DNA of 35,760 nucleotides. Source: F1-120-MAGs118 sp013360535 (GTDB lineage: Bacteria > Planctomycetota > UBA1135 > GCA-002686595). Position numbers and translations under genes: made by a program. Location: positions 1 through 35,760 of the forward strand of contig JAPKHC010000051.1 in the NCBI GenBank assembly GCA_026647215.1, written 5' to 3'. Below are positions 7,718 to 16,390 of the stretch, piece after piece (the first letter of the stretch is position 1; every line of letters begins with the position of its first letter). The notes under the pieces are model-generated. The model saw nothing but the letters and a program-made list of their open reading frames with translations. It was not told the DNA's origin and did not search any database.

Positions 7718-10114
7718 TCAAGGCTGGATCGTGAACTGCAGCGCGTCCGTCATCCCATAGTTGTTGGGAGCCGCGAACCCAGAGTCGCGCGAGTACCACT
7801 GCGCCCAGACTGTCGTGCCCGCCGTGAGGAGCGGGTTGGCGCCGCTCGCCATGTAGGCGTTGAAGTCGAGGATGTAGCCACCGCTGCAGTCAACGGTCCG
7901 CGCCGGCGTGCCGCCGGACATCTGCGCCGCGATCCGGCGCACCGGACCCGTCAGGCAGTTCGTGCCACCGCCGAACGGCGTCGCCGCAGCGCCCGTCAGG
8001 CTGTAGCGCAGGATGCCCTGGCGGTTGTTGAGCACGTTCTCGGCCGTGACGTAGAAGCCCGCGCCCGCAGCCGCGCTCGGAACGCCGCTGTAGCCGATCT
8101 CCGGCACGCAACCGAGGCTGTTGGCCTTGGCCGTGCAGTAACGCACGGGAGCCTCGCTGCCCCAGCGCGCTTCCGCCATCACCACCGGCGCCGCCATGCC
8201 CGTCGCGCGCCACGCCTCGAACAGGTCGTTGCCGCGGCCGGCGTGCAGCGCCACCGTGCCGTTGTTGGCGAGCACGAGGAACTGGATGTATTCCCAGCTC
8301 GTCGGCTGGTACATGAGCCGGATCTCGGCGCGCGTCGCGCCCGCGGGCGGGTTGAGCGCGACGTCGTCCCAGTGGTTGTAGAAACCGCCGGAGCCGGGGT
8401 TGCCGAACTGCGTGTCCGGGATCGGCTGCGAGTTGGTCGCGACCGCCTCGTCGTAGCTCATCTTGTACGGCGGGATGCGGTTGTCGTGGCTCGTCGCGTC
8501 GTTGAGGACGAAGTGGAACGACTTGGTCACCGCACCCGGAGCCGCCGCGGCCGCCTGCCCGAGCGTCGTCGTCGCCGCGCCGCTCACCGAGTCGTAGGCG
8601 ATCGGCATCGCCGGCGAGTAGCCCAGCGTGAGCAGCTTCGCCGCCCAAGCCTGCGACAGGCCCATGATCGGCTCGTAGATGCGCGTGTCGGGGTCGTTGG
8701 GGTCGAGGATCGTCTCGACGGTGTACGGCGTGCCGTTCACCGTGACGCCGAGCTGGCCGTACTCGCCATCCTCGCGCACGAGCTGGTTCGAGCCGTCGAA
8801 CCACTTGACGTTGAGCCACATGCGCCGGCCCTCGGCGTAGCCCGAGATCAGCTTGTGGCCCGTCAGGTTCGTCACGCGCAGACTGTCGCCGTCGACCGTG
8901 AGCGCGGCCGAGTTCTTGAGGTTCGAGATCGCGCGCAGCTTGCCGTCCTGCATCGACTGGATCTGGTACGGCGTCAGGTAGTTGCCGCCGAACAGCCGCC
9001 CCTGCGCCTCGAGGTACAGGATCGCGTCCGGCGCCCAGTAGTTGCCGCCGGTCAGGTCGTGCTTGGGCAGGTCGTCGCGGAAGGGCGAGCTCCACAGGCT
9101 GCAGCCGTAACCCTGCGTCGGCGACATGTGGCAGGTCTGGCAGGTGAAGCTGCGCTCGGTGCCGTCGGCGTAGTCGCCCGTCGGGGTCGAGAGCTTCGCC
9201 AGCTGGTAGGCGCGCGCGATCGAGCCCTTGCGCAGGTCGACCGGCAGCGTGGCGAACTCGGAGACCGGCAGCGTCTCGAACGGGCTCGACATGTGCTCGC
9301 TGAACGTGCGCTCGACCACGCCGTACTTGTGCGGGTCGTTGAGCATGCCCGCCTTGGAGAGCAGCGGCCCACCGAGCGTGCCGTCGTACTTGCCCGCCGG
9401 GAGCGGCGTGAACGCGCCGTTGCCGGGCGCGAGGTCGCCGGTCACCGGGTTGGACACGTCGTGGCAGGTGCCGCACAGCTCCGACTTGCGGTGGTACTGC
9501 GACTGGGCCCACGGGTGGAACGACGCCGCGTCGTTGTAGGGGCCCAGACGCTCGAGACCGCCCCACAGCGAGGCCTCGCCCGAGCCGTGCCACGCGACCG
9601 GCGGGCTGCCGCCGTCGTTGGCCTTGAACGGCGCGTACTGCTCCCCGAGGAACTCGCTGTCGTCGGGGTTGGTCAGCTTGTGGCACATCTCGCAGGTGAC
9701 GCCGTCGAAGTCGTCGCCGACCAGTGCCGACCCGTCGGTCGGGGTCGAGCGCCCGTCGTACCAGCCCAGCGGCGTGTGGCAGCGCAGGCACAGGTCGCCC
9801 GAACCGCCGAAGTCCTGCTCGGCGATCGCCACCGCCGCCCAGAACACCGGGTCGCGACCGGCGTGGGCCATCATGCTGCCCGACCACGTCTCGTAGGGGC
9901 TGCGCTCGGTGTCGTACTGGCCGTGGCACATCTCGCAGTTCGAGCTGGGGTCGAAGGTCGACACCTGCAGCTCCTGCGTGCCCGGCAGGCGCAGCTCGTT
10001 GGGAACCGTCGTCACGACCAGGGTCGCGCTCACCAGCGAAACGGTGCCGAGCGCGAGGACGGGGACGGCGATGCGCACGCTCCGAGAGCTGCGCCAGAGG
10101 CGGGAGAGGTTCAT
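7718..10114 (-). CDS. Pentahaem c-type cytochrome with Cys-containing C-terminal domain (copy 2 of a tandem pair)
   Basis: A 798-residue exported protein with a hydrophobic signal/anchor at residues 13-33. Five Cys-x-x-Cys-His haem c motifs begin at Cys60, Cys109, Cys141, Cys214 and Cys325, in the spacing typical of multihaem cytochrome c554-like proteins. After the haem region come an Asn-Leu-Thr-Gly-His-Lys motif and a long beta-rich part. The last ~140 residues (659-798) form a separate domain starting Tyr-Cys-Thr-Ala-Lys, with conserved Cys and a terminal Leu-Gln-Phe-Thr-Ile-Gln-Pro. It is probably periplasmic or surface electron transfer; the redox partner is unknown. It follows its paralogue (10300-12645) on the same strand after 185 bp containing two hairpins and a candidate ECF promoter, so it may be independently regulated. 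ATG 10114 gives the only sensible signal peptide; the upstream extension is out of character. Confidence 0.93.
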   Translation of the reverse strand: MNLSRLWRSSRSVRIAVPVLALGTVSLVSATLVVTTVPNELRLPGTQELQVSTFDPSSNCEMCHGQYDTERSPYETWSGSMMAHAGRDPVFWAAVAIAEQDFGGSGDLCLRCHTPLGWYDGRSTPTDGSALVGDDFDGVTCEMCHKLTNPDDSEFLGEQYAPFKANDGGSPPVAWHGSGEASLWGGLERLGPYNDAASFHPWAQSQYHRKSELCGTCHDVSNPVTGDLAPGNGAFTPLPAGKYDGTLGGPLLSKAGMLNDPHKYGVVERTFSEHMSSPFETLPVSEFATLPVDLRKGSIARAYQLAKLSTPTGDYADGTERSFTCQTCHMSPTQGYGCSLWSSPFRDDLPKHDLTGGNYWAPDAILYLEAQGRLFGGNYLTPYQIQSMQDGKLRAISNLKNSAALTVDGDSLRVTNLTGHKLISGYAEGRRMWLNVKWFDGSNQLVREDGEYGQLGVTVNGTPYTVETILDPNDPDTRIYEPIMGLSQAWAAKLLTLGYSPAMPIAYDSVSGAATTTLGQAAAAAPGAVTKSFHFVLNDATSHDNRIPPYKMSYDEAVATNSQPIPDTQFGNPGSGGFYNHWDDVALNPPAGATRAEIRLMYQPTSWEYIQFLVLANNGTVALHAGRGNDLFEAWRATGMAAPVVMAEARWGSEAPVRYCTAKANSLGCVPEIGYSGVPSAAAGAGFYVTAENVLNNRQGILRYSLTGAAATPFGGGTNCLTGPVRRIAAQMSGGTPARTVDCSGGYILDFNAYMASGANPLLTAGTTVWAQWYSRDSGFAAPNNYGMTDALQFTIQP

Positions 10115-10157
10115 GTGGGGTGACAGCTTCCGGAGGGCGACGAGCGGATCAATCCTA

Positions 10158-10224
10158 CCCGTCCGAGGACCTTCGGGGACGGGGCCAAGGGCGTACCGCG
10201 GAAGCAATTTCCTTGCTCCCGCGG
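10158..10224 (-). other. Two RNA hairpins in the leader of the downstream cytochrome gene
   Basis: The inner hairpin 10196-10224 pairs 12 bases around a 5-base loop; its one irregular position (10202/10218) is a G-U pair only in minus-strand RNA. A second inverted repeat pairs 10158-10164 with 10177-10183. Both lie between the stop of the first cytochrome gene and the ATG at 10114, on the transcribed (minus) strand. They could attenuate read-through from the first gene, stabilise the second mRNA, or be a cis-regulatory leader. No known riboswitch pattern was recognised. Confidence 0.4.
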
Positions 10225-10259
10225 CGCAGATTGGCCGTTTTTTCGGGGTCGACGACCCT

Positions 10260-10288
10260 TTCGACGGCCGCCGCTCGCGGAGGGTTCC
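10260..10288 (-). promoter_or_regulatory. Candidate ECF-type promoter before the second cytochrome gene
   Basis: On the minus strand GGAACC (10288-10283) is followed after 17 bp by GTCGAA (10265-10260), the GGAAC/GTC layout of ECF sigma promoters. It starts just beyond the upstream paralogue's stop and would give a leader of about 140 nt carrying both hairpins. A six-base GGAACC is expected by chance in a few kilobases of intergenic DNA, so this is weak. Confidence 0.25.
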
Positions 10289-10299
10289 GCGGCGCCAGA

Positions 10300-12645
10300 T
10301 CAAGGCCGGATCACGAACGTCAAGGCGTCGGTGAGTCCGGTGGTGAAGCTCGCCTGCGGATCGCGGGTCCAGAACTGCGCCCAGACCTGCCGTCCCGACA
10401 CAAGCGACGGATCGTTGCCGGAGAGGATGCGCGCGGCGAAGTCGTAGGCGTACGTGCCACTGCAGTCCGTTCCGGTCGCAGTGCCGCCCGAGTCCTGGGT
10501 CGGCGTGCGGGCGAGCGGAGTGGCGACGCAGCGCCAGCCGCCCTGGAACGGCGCTGCCGCCGCGCCGTTGGTCCCGTAGAAGAGCAGTCCGGGACGGCGG
10601 TTGAGCACGTCGCTCGCGCCGATCGTGAACGGCGTCGCGCCGCTGGCGCTCGGGGTGCCGCTCCAGGTCATCTGCGGTATGCAGCCCCGGCTGTTGACCT
10701 TCGCCGTGCAGTAACGCTGCGGCACCGGCGCCTGCCAGCTCGCCGTCGCCATCAGGCGCGGCGCGGCCATGCCCGTCGCGCTCCACGCGTCGAGCAGGTC
10801 CTGTCCCACGCTCGCCAGATGCGTGACCGAGCCGTCGTTGGCCAGCGCGAGGAACTGCACGTACTCCCAGCTCGTCGCTTGGTAGAGCAGCTCGAGCTCC
10901 GCCCGTTCGGCTCCCGCCGGAGGATCGAGCGCGACGCGGTCGAAGTGCTCGTACTCACCACCCGGACCCGGATCGCCGTACTGGTCCGCGGGCACCGGAA
11001 GCACGTTGCGCGCGAGCGCCTCGTCGTGGTTCATGCGCCACGGCGGGATGCGGTTGTCCGAGAGCGGCGTGTTGGCTAGCGCGAAGTGGAACGTCGCGGC
11101 CGTCGCGCCGGGGCCCGCGGCGCCCAGCTGCCCGAGCGTCGTCGAAGGCTGCCCCGTCGTGCGGTCGTAGGCGAGCGCCAGCGACGGCGGATAGCCGAGC
11201 GCGAGCAGCTGCTGCGCCCACTCCCGCGTCAGCCCGAACTCGGCCTCGTACACCTTGCCGTGCACGTCGTGCAGGTCGAGCAGCGTCTGGACGACACGCG
11301 CCTGCCCGTTGTGCTGCACCGCGAGCGGCCCATAGCCGCCGTCCTCGCGCACGAGCGCGTCCTGCGCGTCGAACCAGCGCACCCGCAGCCACATGCGCCG
11401 CCCGTCGGGATACCCCGAGAGCAGCTTGTGCCCGGTCAAGTTCGTGACGACGACCGTGTCGCCTTCGACGCGCAGGGACGCGGCGTTCGCAAGGTTGGAG
11501 CGCGCGCGCTGCTCGCCGACATCCATCGCCGTCAACTTCGTGGCCGTCAGCCCGCCGCCGCCGACGAGCCGTCCTTGGCCGTCGAGCCACTGGATCGCGT
11601 CGCTGACCCAGTCGTTGCCGCCGGTCAGGTCGTGGTGCGGCAGGTCCGCTCGCACTGGCGCCTGCGACTGTCCCGCGCCCATGCCTTGCGTCGGCGACAT
11701 GTGGCAGGTCTGGCAGGTGAACGTGCGCGGCGTGCCGTCGGCGTAGTCGCCGGTCGGCGTCGAGAGCAGCGCGTCGGCGTGGGCGCGGGCGATCGAGCCG
11801 GCCTGCAGGTCGGCGGGGAGCGTCGCGTAGGCCGAGACGCGCGTGTCGGAGAGCGGCGTCGAGCGGTGCTCGCTGAACGTGCGCTCGACGATGCCGTACT
11901 GGAAGGGGAAGTTGTTGAAGGCCGCCTTGCCGTCGACGGGGGAGCCCGGGACGCCGCTGAACGTGCCGGCGGCGAGCGGCGCCATCGCGCCGTGGTTGTG
12001 CGCGAGGTCGCCGACCACGGGGTTCGACACGTCGTGGCACGTGCCGCACAGGTCCGAGCTGCGGTGGAACTGGCTCTGCAGCGAGGCGTGCGGTGACGAG
12101 GCGTTCGCGTAGGGCCCCAGCCGGTGGTTGCCGGCCCAGGCGACGTACATGGCGCTGCCGAGGTAGGCCTCGGCCGGCGAGCCGCCGTCGTTGGCGACGA
12201 AGGGCGCCGTCTGCACGCCGAGGTGCTCGCTGCGGTCGGGGTCGGTCAAGCGGTGGCAGAAGTGGCAGGAAACGCCGTCGAAATCGTCGGGAACGAGCGC
12301 CGAACCGTCGGTGGGCGTCGAGCGGCCTCCCAGCCAGCCCAGCGGAGTGTGGCAGCGCAGGCACAGGTCCGCCGCGCCCGGGAAATCCTGCTCCGCCACG
12401 GCCGTCGCGGCCCAGAACAGCGGATCGCGCGTCGCGTGCGCCATCGCGGAGCCGAGCCAGTTGCGCCACGGCTCGACCTGCACGGAGTAGTTGCCGTGGC
12501 AGTTGTTGCAGAACTCGGAGGTGTTCGTGCCCGTGACCTGCCCGGGCTGGGTTCCCGGCATCTGCACCTCGGTCGGCACGCTCTGGGCGGCAGCGATCGC
12601 GGTCAGGGAGAGCAACGCGCCCACGCTCGAAAGCGGGCTCGGCAT
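10300..12645 (-). CDS. Pentahaem c-type cytochrome with Cys-containing C-terminal domain (copy 1 of a tandem pair)
   Basis: A 781-residue protein with a cleavable signal peptide (about residues 1-20). Five haem c motifs begin at Cys46, Cys95, Cys127, Cys200 and Cys311. It is collinear with its neighbour: the Leu-Cys-Leu-Arg-Cys-His-Thr-Pro-Leu-Gly-Trp, Leu-Cys-Gly-Thr-Cys-His-Asp-Val-Ser-Asn-Pro and Thr-Cys-Gln-Thr-Cys-His-Met-Ser-Pro-Thr-Gln segments are identical, while the first and third haem motifs differ. The Asn-Leu-Thr-Gly-His-Lys-Leu motif and the C-terminal Tyr-Cys-Thr-Ala-Lys domain (645-781) are also shared, so the two arose by tandem duplication. ATG 12645 is preceded at 5-bp spacing by AGGAGG (12651-12656), a better ribosome site than the second copy has. 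The predicted role is periplasmic electron transfer. It is divergent from ribBA. Confidence 0.94.
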   Translation of the reverse strand: MPSPLSSVGALLSLTAIAAAQSVPTEVQMPGTQPGQVTGTNTSEFCNNCHGNYSVQVEPWRNWLGSAMAHATRDPLFWAATAVAEQDFPGAADLCLRCHTPLGWLGGRSTPTDGSALVPDDFDGVSCHFCHRLTDPDRSEHLGVQTAPFVANDGGSPAEAYLGSAMYVAWAGNHRLGPYANASSPHASLQSQFHRSSDLCGTCHDVSNPVVGDLAHNHGAMAPLAAGTFSGVPGSPVDGKAAFNNFPFQYGIVERTFSEHRSTPLSDTRVSAYATLPADLQAGSIARAHADALLSTPTGDYADGTPRTFTCQTCHMSPTQGMGAGQSQAPVRADLPHHDLTGGNDWVSDAIQWLDGQGRLVGGGGLTATKLTAMDVGEQRARSNLANAASLRVEGDTVVVTNLTGHKLLSGYPDGRRMWLRVRWFDAQDALVREDGGYGPLAVQHNGQARVVQTLLDLHDVHGKVYEAEFGLTREWAQQLLALGYPPSLALAYDRTTGQPSTTLGQLGAAGPGATAATFHFALANTPLSDNRIPPWRMNHDEALARNVLPVPADQYGDPGPGGEYEHFDRVALDPPAGAERAELELLYQATSWEYVQFLALANDGSVTHLASVGQDLLDAWSATGMAAPRLMATASWQAPVPQRYCTAKVNSRGCIPQMTWSGTPSASGATPFTIGASDVLNRRPGLLFYGTNGAAAAPFQGGWRCVATPLARTPTQDSGGTATGTDCSGTYAYDFAARILSGNDPSLVSGRQVWAQFWTRDPQASFTTGLTDALTFVIRP

Positions 12646-12701
12646 GGAAACCTCCTCGTGGCGGACCTCGGGCTCGGCCGGCGCACGGAGACCCCGCGCG
12701 C

Positions 12702-12721
12702 GACTTGGCCCTGTCCAAGTC
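12702..12721. promoter_or_regulatory. 7-bp dyad in the cytochrome/ribBA divergent region (possible operator)
   Basis: GACTTGG, six bases, CCAAGTC forms a perfect inverted repeat 57 bp before the cytochrome ATG. It is suitably placed for a regulator or as a small RNA hairpin in the minus-strand leader. No FMN riboswitch (RFN element) pattern is seen upstream of ribBA in 12722-12870. A TACAAT at 12810-12815 could be a -10 box for ribBA, without a matching -35. Confidence 0.2.
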
Positions 12722-12870
12722 CAGCATGGACCGTCGCGAATCAACTGCCATCGGGCGGGGTCCGTAGGCCGGGGGAAGACAGTGGGCAGCAGCGCGCCCC
12801 GCTCGGGCCTACAATCGCGGCTTGGCGAGGCCCGCTCGCGATCCGTCCGGACAGGAGTCCACCAGCGACC

Positions 12871-14085
12871 ATGACGATCAGCCCCATCCCCGAGGTCCTC
12901 GACGAGCTCAAGCGCGGCCGCATGGTGATCCTGGTCGACGACCCCGGCCGCGAGAACGAGGGCGACCTCGCCTGCCTCGCCGAGCACGTCACGCCGGAGA
13001 TGATCAGCCTGATCTGCATGCCGATGTCGGGCGACCTGTGCGAGCAGCTCGGCCTCGAGATGCAGGTGCAGAACAACAAGAGCCGCATGGGGACGGGCTT
13101 CACCGTCTCGATCGAGGCTGCCAGCGGCGTCACGACCGGCATCAGCGCGGCGGATCGCGCCCACACGATCCGCACGGCGGCGGCGGTCGGCGCGAAGGCG
13201 AGCGACCTCGTCAGTCCCGGCCACATCTTCCCGCTGCGCGCGCGCGAAGGCGGCGTGCTCGTGCGCGGCGGCCAGACCGAAGGCATGGTCGACCTCGCGC
13301 GGCTGTGCGGGGCGCGGCCGGCGGGCGTGATCTGCGAGATCATGAACGACGACGGCACGATGGCGCGCATGCCGGAGCTCGAGCTCTTCGCCAGGAAGCA
13401 CGGGCTCCTGATCTGCACGATCGCCGACCTGATCGCGTACCGCCGCCAGCACGAGCGCCTGATCGAGCCGCTGCAGATGGACCTGCCGATGCCGACGCGC
13501 TACGGCACGTTCGTGGCGCACATGTTCCGCTCGAAGATCGACGGCAAGGAGCACGTGGCGCTCACCGTCGGCATGCCCGGGCCCGGCCTCGACGGCCCGC
13601 GCGGCGAGGTGGCGGAGCCCGTCACCGTGCGCGTGCACTCCGAGTGCCTGACCGGCGACGTGTTCCACTCGCTGCGCTGCGACTGCGGGCCGCAACTCGA
13701 CAAGGCGCTCGAGATCCTCGGGCGCGAGCCGCGCGGAGTGCTCGTCTACATGCGACAGGAAGGCCGCGGCATCGGGCTCGAGAACAAGCTCAAGGCCTAC
13801 AAGCTGCAGGACCAGGGCCTCGACACCGTCGAGGCCAACGCCGCCCTCGGTTTCCCCGCCGACCTGCGCGAGTACGGCCTCGGCGCGCAGATCCTGCGCT
13901 ACCTCGGCGTGCGCAAGATGCGCCTGCTCACCAACAACCCCAAGAAGATCGCCGGCCTCGCCGGCTACGGCCTCGAGGTCGTCGACCAGCTCCCGCTCTC
14001 GACGCCGCCCAACCCCTCGAACTCGCGCTACCTGCGCACCAAGCGCGAGAAGCTCGGCCACCTGCTGCCGCCGGAGAACGGTTAG
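12871..14085 (+). CDS. ribBA: RibBA: 3,4-dihydroxy-2-butanone-4-phosphate synthase / GTP cyclohydrolase II
   Basis: A 404-residue bifunctional riboflavin enzyme. The N-terminal half (about 1-200) is RibB-like, making dihydroxybutanone phosphate from ribulose 5-phosphate: Val-Asp-Asp-Pro-Gly-Arg-Glu-Asn-Glu-Gly-Asp-Leu, then Pro-Gly-His-Ile-Phe-Pro-Leu (His118) and Pro-Ala-Gly-Val-Ile-Cys-Glu-Ile. The C-terminal half is RibA, opening the GTP imidazole ring: zinc ligands Cys259, Cys270 and Cys272 in His-Ser-Glu-Cys...Arg-Cys-Asp-Cys-Gly, and Arg-Gln-Glu-Gly-Arg-Gly-Ile-Gly-Leu. One oddity: the metal-binding His expected in Gly-His-Thr-Glu of RibB is Gln135. ATG 12871 has a CAGGAG element about 15 bp upstream. 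Its stop codon (14083-14085) overlaps the stop of the convergent metallopeptidase gene. Confidence 0.96.
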   Translation: MTISPIPEVLDELKRGRMVILVDDPGRENEGDLACLAEHVTPEMISLICMPMSGDLCEQLGLEMQVQNNKSRMGTGFTVSIEAASGVTTGISAADRAHTIRTAAAVGAKASDLVSPGHIFPLRAREGGVLVRGGQTEGMVDLARLCGARPAGVICEIMNDDGTMARMPELELFARKHGLLICTIADLIAYRRQHERLIEPLQMDLPMPTRYGTFVAHMFRSKIDGKEHVALTVGMPGPGLDGPRGEVAEPVTVRVHSECLTGDVFHSLRCDCGPQLDKALEILGREPRGVLVYMRQEGRGIGLENKLKAYKLQDQGLDTVEANAALGFPADLREYGLGAQILRYLGVRKMRLLTNNPKKIAGLAGYGLEVVDQLPLSTPPNPSNSRYLRTKREKLGHLLPPENG

Positions 14086-16298
14086 CGCGACTTCACCAGC
14101 TTCTCCAGGTACGTGATGAAGGCCTGCTGGAGGGCCACCACGTCGATGCCTTCGAGCGCGCGCTCGAGAGCGCTGGAGTTGTCCGTGCGTTGCCGGAGCT
14201 CGGCCAGCAGTCGGCGTTCGAAGGCCATCGCGGCCTCGTTGCGGCCGCAGCGGAGGAAATGCACCACGGCCCAAGCCTGCGCGTAGTTGCTGTTCGCGTT
14301 CCGCATGAAGCCGTAGTCGTTCAGGCGGAAGAAGGACCGCAGGTCGACCAGCACGGTCATGTGGCGCAGTTCCTCGAGCCGCCCGGCGTTCAGCGCGTCG
14401 TCCGTCCAGGCGCCGTCGCTCGACTTGCAGGCCGAGATGTACTCCGCAAGGCCTTCGTCGTACCAGCGCGGGACATCTCCCAGCGCGAGATCCAGGTAGC
14501 GGTGCACGCACTCGTGTCGCAGCGCCAGCACCAGCTCGGCGCGGCTCAACTGGTTCCACGCGACGATCTGGTGCACGCTGCGACTGTAGATGCCGACCGT
14601 GTTCTCGAGTCCGTCCTGCGCGATGCCGCGGATGTAGTCGTCGTAGCTGGACCTGCCCGAGAACACGAACACGCGCGTCGGTGTCGCCGGCCGATCCAGC
14701 CTGCCGAGCAGGCGCTGGCAGTCCATCCACACGTCTTCCAGCGTCCGACAGGCCAGCTTGGCCGTGGCGGTGTCGACGTCGGTGTTCACGAGGAAGTGCG
14801 GCGAGGCCTGCGACATCGTGGTGCGCCAGGGCGGTCCGACCGTCGCCTTGGCGAGCCGGACGCGCAAGGCCTCGAACTCGCTCGTCGGGCCGACGAGCTC
14901 GACGCCCCGCTCGATCACGGCGCGCGCCTCGTCGTGGCGGCCGGCAATCAGGAGCAGCTCGGCGAGCATCTCGTTCACCAGCTGCGGCTCGCGGTCCTGC
15001 CGCGCGAGCTGCTCGAGGATCGCGCACGCGTCCTCGCGCCGCTCGACCTGCGTCAGGAACTCCGCGTGCAGGAACTGCGTCGCGAAGTCCGGCGGCACGA
15101 GCTTGGCGCGCGACTCGAGTCGATCGACGACCTGCGCGGGTCGCTTCAGGTCGCCGTAGCAGAGCGCGAGCAGCAGGTCGCGCGCGGACTGCGGCAGCTG
15201 CTCGTCGTTCAACTCGAGCAGGACGGTGACCATCGCGGCCGACGAGCCGGAGGCGCGGCCCTCCAGGATGCGCTGGATGAGTTCGGACTGGAACGGCGTC
15301 CCTTTCTCCAGCACGGTCACATCGCTGAACAGTCGCCGGATGGCTTCTTCGCGCGTCTCGGACGGCTTGGCCTCGGGCCACGCCGCGAACTCCTCCGGCA
15401 CGACCCACTTGGCCTCGAACGCCGTGCGTTCTTGCTGCACGCGCGCATCGATCAGCCCGTCGATCCAGCCCGGATCGACGATGCCCGTCACGACGAGCTT
15501 GGTGAAGTCCTGCCCCGTCGAGATCCCCAGCCGTCCTTGCGCCCCGCTGTCCCATTCGGCACTCATCGCCTGCTTGCCGTCGTAGCGAAAGCTGACGACA
15601 CGGGGTCTCACGGAAACTTGCACGGTCGCTGGCTTCTTCGACGTGCGCTCCTCGACCTCACCCTCCGCGAGGGCTTCCACCTCGTCCCCCTGGAGCGCGA
15701 ACAGCTGGTGTGCCTTGTGCAGGCGACCGTCCTGCGTGCGAATGCCGACGCGCACCAGACACGAACGATCGCCTTCGATCCCGACGAGCAGCGTCATCCT
15801 GGAGAGCGGTTCAGGCTCGCCCTCGAGTTCGATCGTGTAGGAACCGGAGAAGTGCATCGGGTGCACGAGAAGCTCGCCGTCCTTCGCGAAATCATCGAGG
15901 TGGTCCGGCGAGTACTGCACGCAGATGCGGCCCGAGGTCGCGTCGTAGGAGATCAACTTGCCCGAGATGCACGTCTTCGCGTCGGGCTCGCGCGTCACTT
16001 GCCAGAAGGCGCACTTGCGCACGAGCTCACGGATCTCCGCCAGGCGCGGGCGCACGTAACTGGCGCCGGCGTGTCGCCGCAGGAGCTCGAGCCACGCCGC
16101 GTGCGCGACCTTCCACAGGCGCCGTTGCGTGGACACACTCGCTGCCTCGAACTCGGCGGCGAAGGAAGTTGCATCCGCGGGCACCACGTTGGGCGCCGTG
16201 GGCGACGACGGGGTCCCCTGGGCGCGCGCTTCGCCGGGCAAGGCGAGCAACGCCAGCGCGAGCATCCATCCCGCGCGGGAAGCGGAGATCGGGTTCAT
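14082..16298 (-). CDS. Exported DUF1570/peptidase MA-like metalloprotease with helical repeats
   Basis: A 738-residue protein with a signal peptide (about 1-26, ending Ala-Arg-Ala). The middle (about 330-480) is helical and TPR-like. A zinc-protease motif His-Glu-Cys-Val-His is at 595-599, followed by Tyr-Asp-Glu-Gly-Leu-Ala-Glu-Tyr; Glu615 or Glu619 would be the third ligand, as in gluzincins of the MA clan and DUF1570 proteins. Upstream, the Phe-Leu-Val-Asn-Thr-Asp-Val-Asp and Arg-Val-Phe-Val-Phe segments match the start of such a catalytic domain. The substrate is unknown; the location is periplasmic or extracellular. Its stop codon overlaps that of ribBA. A TACGAT box (16305-16310, minus strand) stands 6 bp before the ATG with no ribosome site, suggesting a leaderless mRNA. 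Confidence 0.88.
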   Translation of the reverse strand: MNPISASRAGWMLALALLALPGEARAQGTPSSPTAPNVVPADATSFAAEFEAASVSTQRRLWKVAHAAWLELLRRHAGASYVRPRLAEIRELVRKCAFWQVTREPDAKTCISGKLISYDATSGRICVQYSPDHLDDFAKDGELLVHPMHFSGSYTIELEGEPEPLSRMTLLVGIEGDRSCLVRVGIRTQDGRLHKAHQLFALQGDEVEALAEGEVEERTSKKPATVQVSVRPRVVSFRYDGKQAMSAEWDSGAQGRLGISTGQDFTKLVVTGIVDPGWIDGLIDARVQQERTAFEAKWVVPEEFAAWPEAKPSETREEAIRRLFSDVTVLEKGTPFQSELIQRILEGRASGSSAAMVTVLLELNDEQLPQSARDLLLALCYGDLKRPAQVVDRLESRAKLVPPDFATQFLHAEFLTQVERREDACAILEQLARQDREPQLVNEMLAELLLIAGRHDEARAVIERGVELVGPTSEFEALRVRLAKATVGPPWRTTMSQASPHFLVNTDVDTATAKLACRTLEDVWMDCQRLLGRLDRPATPTRVFVFSGRSSYDDYIRGIAQDGLENTVGIYSRSVHQIVAWNQLSRAELVLALRHECVHRYLDLALGDVPRWYDEGLAEYISACKSSDGAWTDDALNAGRLEELRHMTVLVDLRSFFRLNDYGFMRNANSNYAQAWAVVHFLRCGRNEAAMAFERRLLAELRQRTDNSSALERALEGIDVVALQQAFITYLEKLVKSR

Positions 16299-16390
16299 GG
16301 GCGGATCGTAGCGGTCGGGTGATTCGGATGCCCACGGTCGGCCCAGACGGTCGAACCGGCGCTATCGTCCGCGTCAGGAGACCTACCCCC

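Noticed and set aside
10115..10786. N-terminal extension of the second cytochrome to 10786
   Set aside because: It would read through the 3' end of its paralogue in another frame; the signal peptide starts at 10114.
12722..12870. FMN riboswitch upstream of ribBA
   Set aside because: None of the conserved RFN segments could be found; the region has only GC-rich sequence and a possible TACAAT box.
12124..12870. N-terminal extension of RibBA upstream of 12871
   Set aside because: It runs antisense through the cytochrome gene and has no resemblance to the family; ATG 12871 matches the normal RibBA length.
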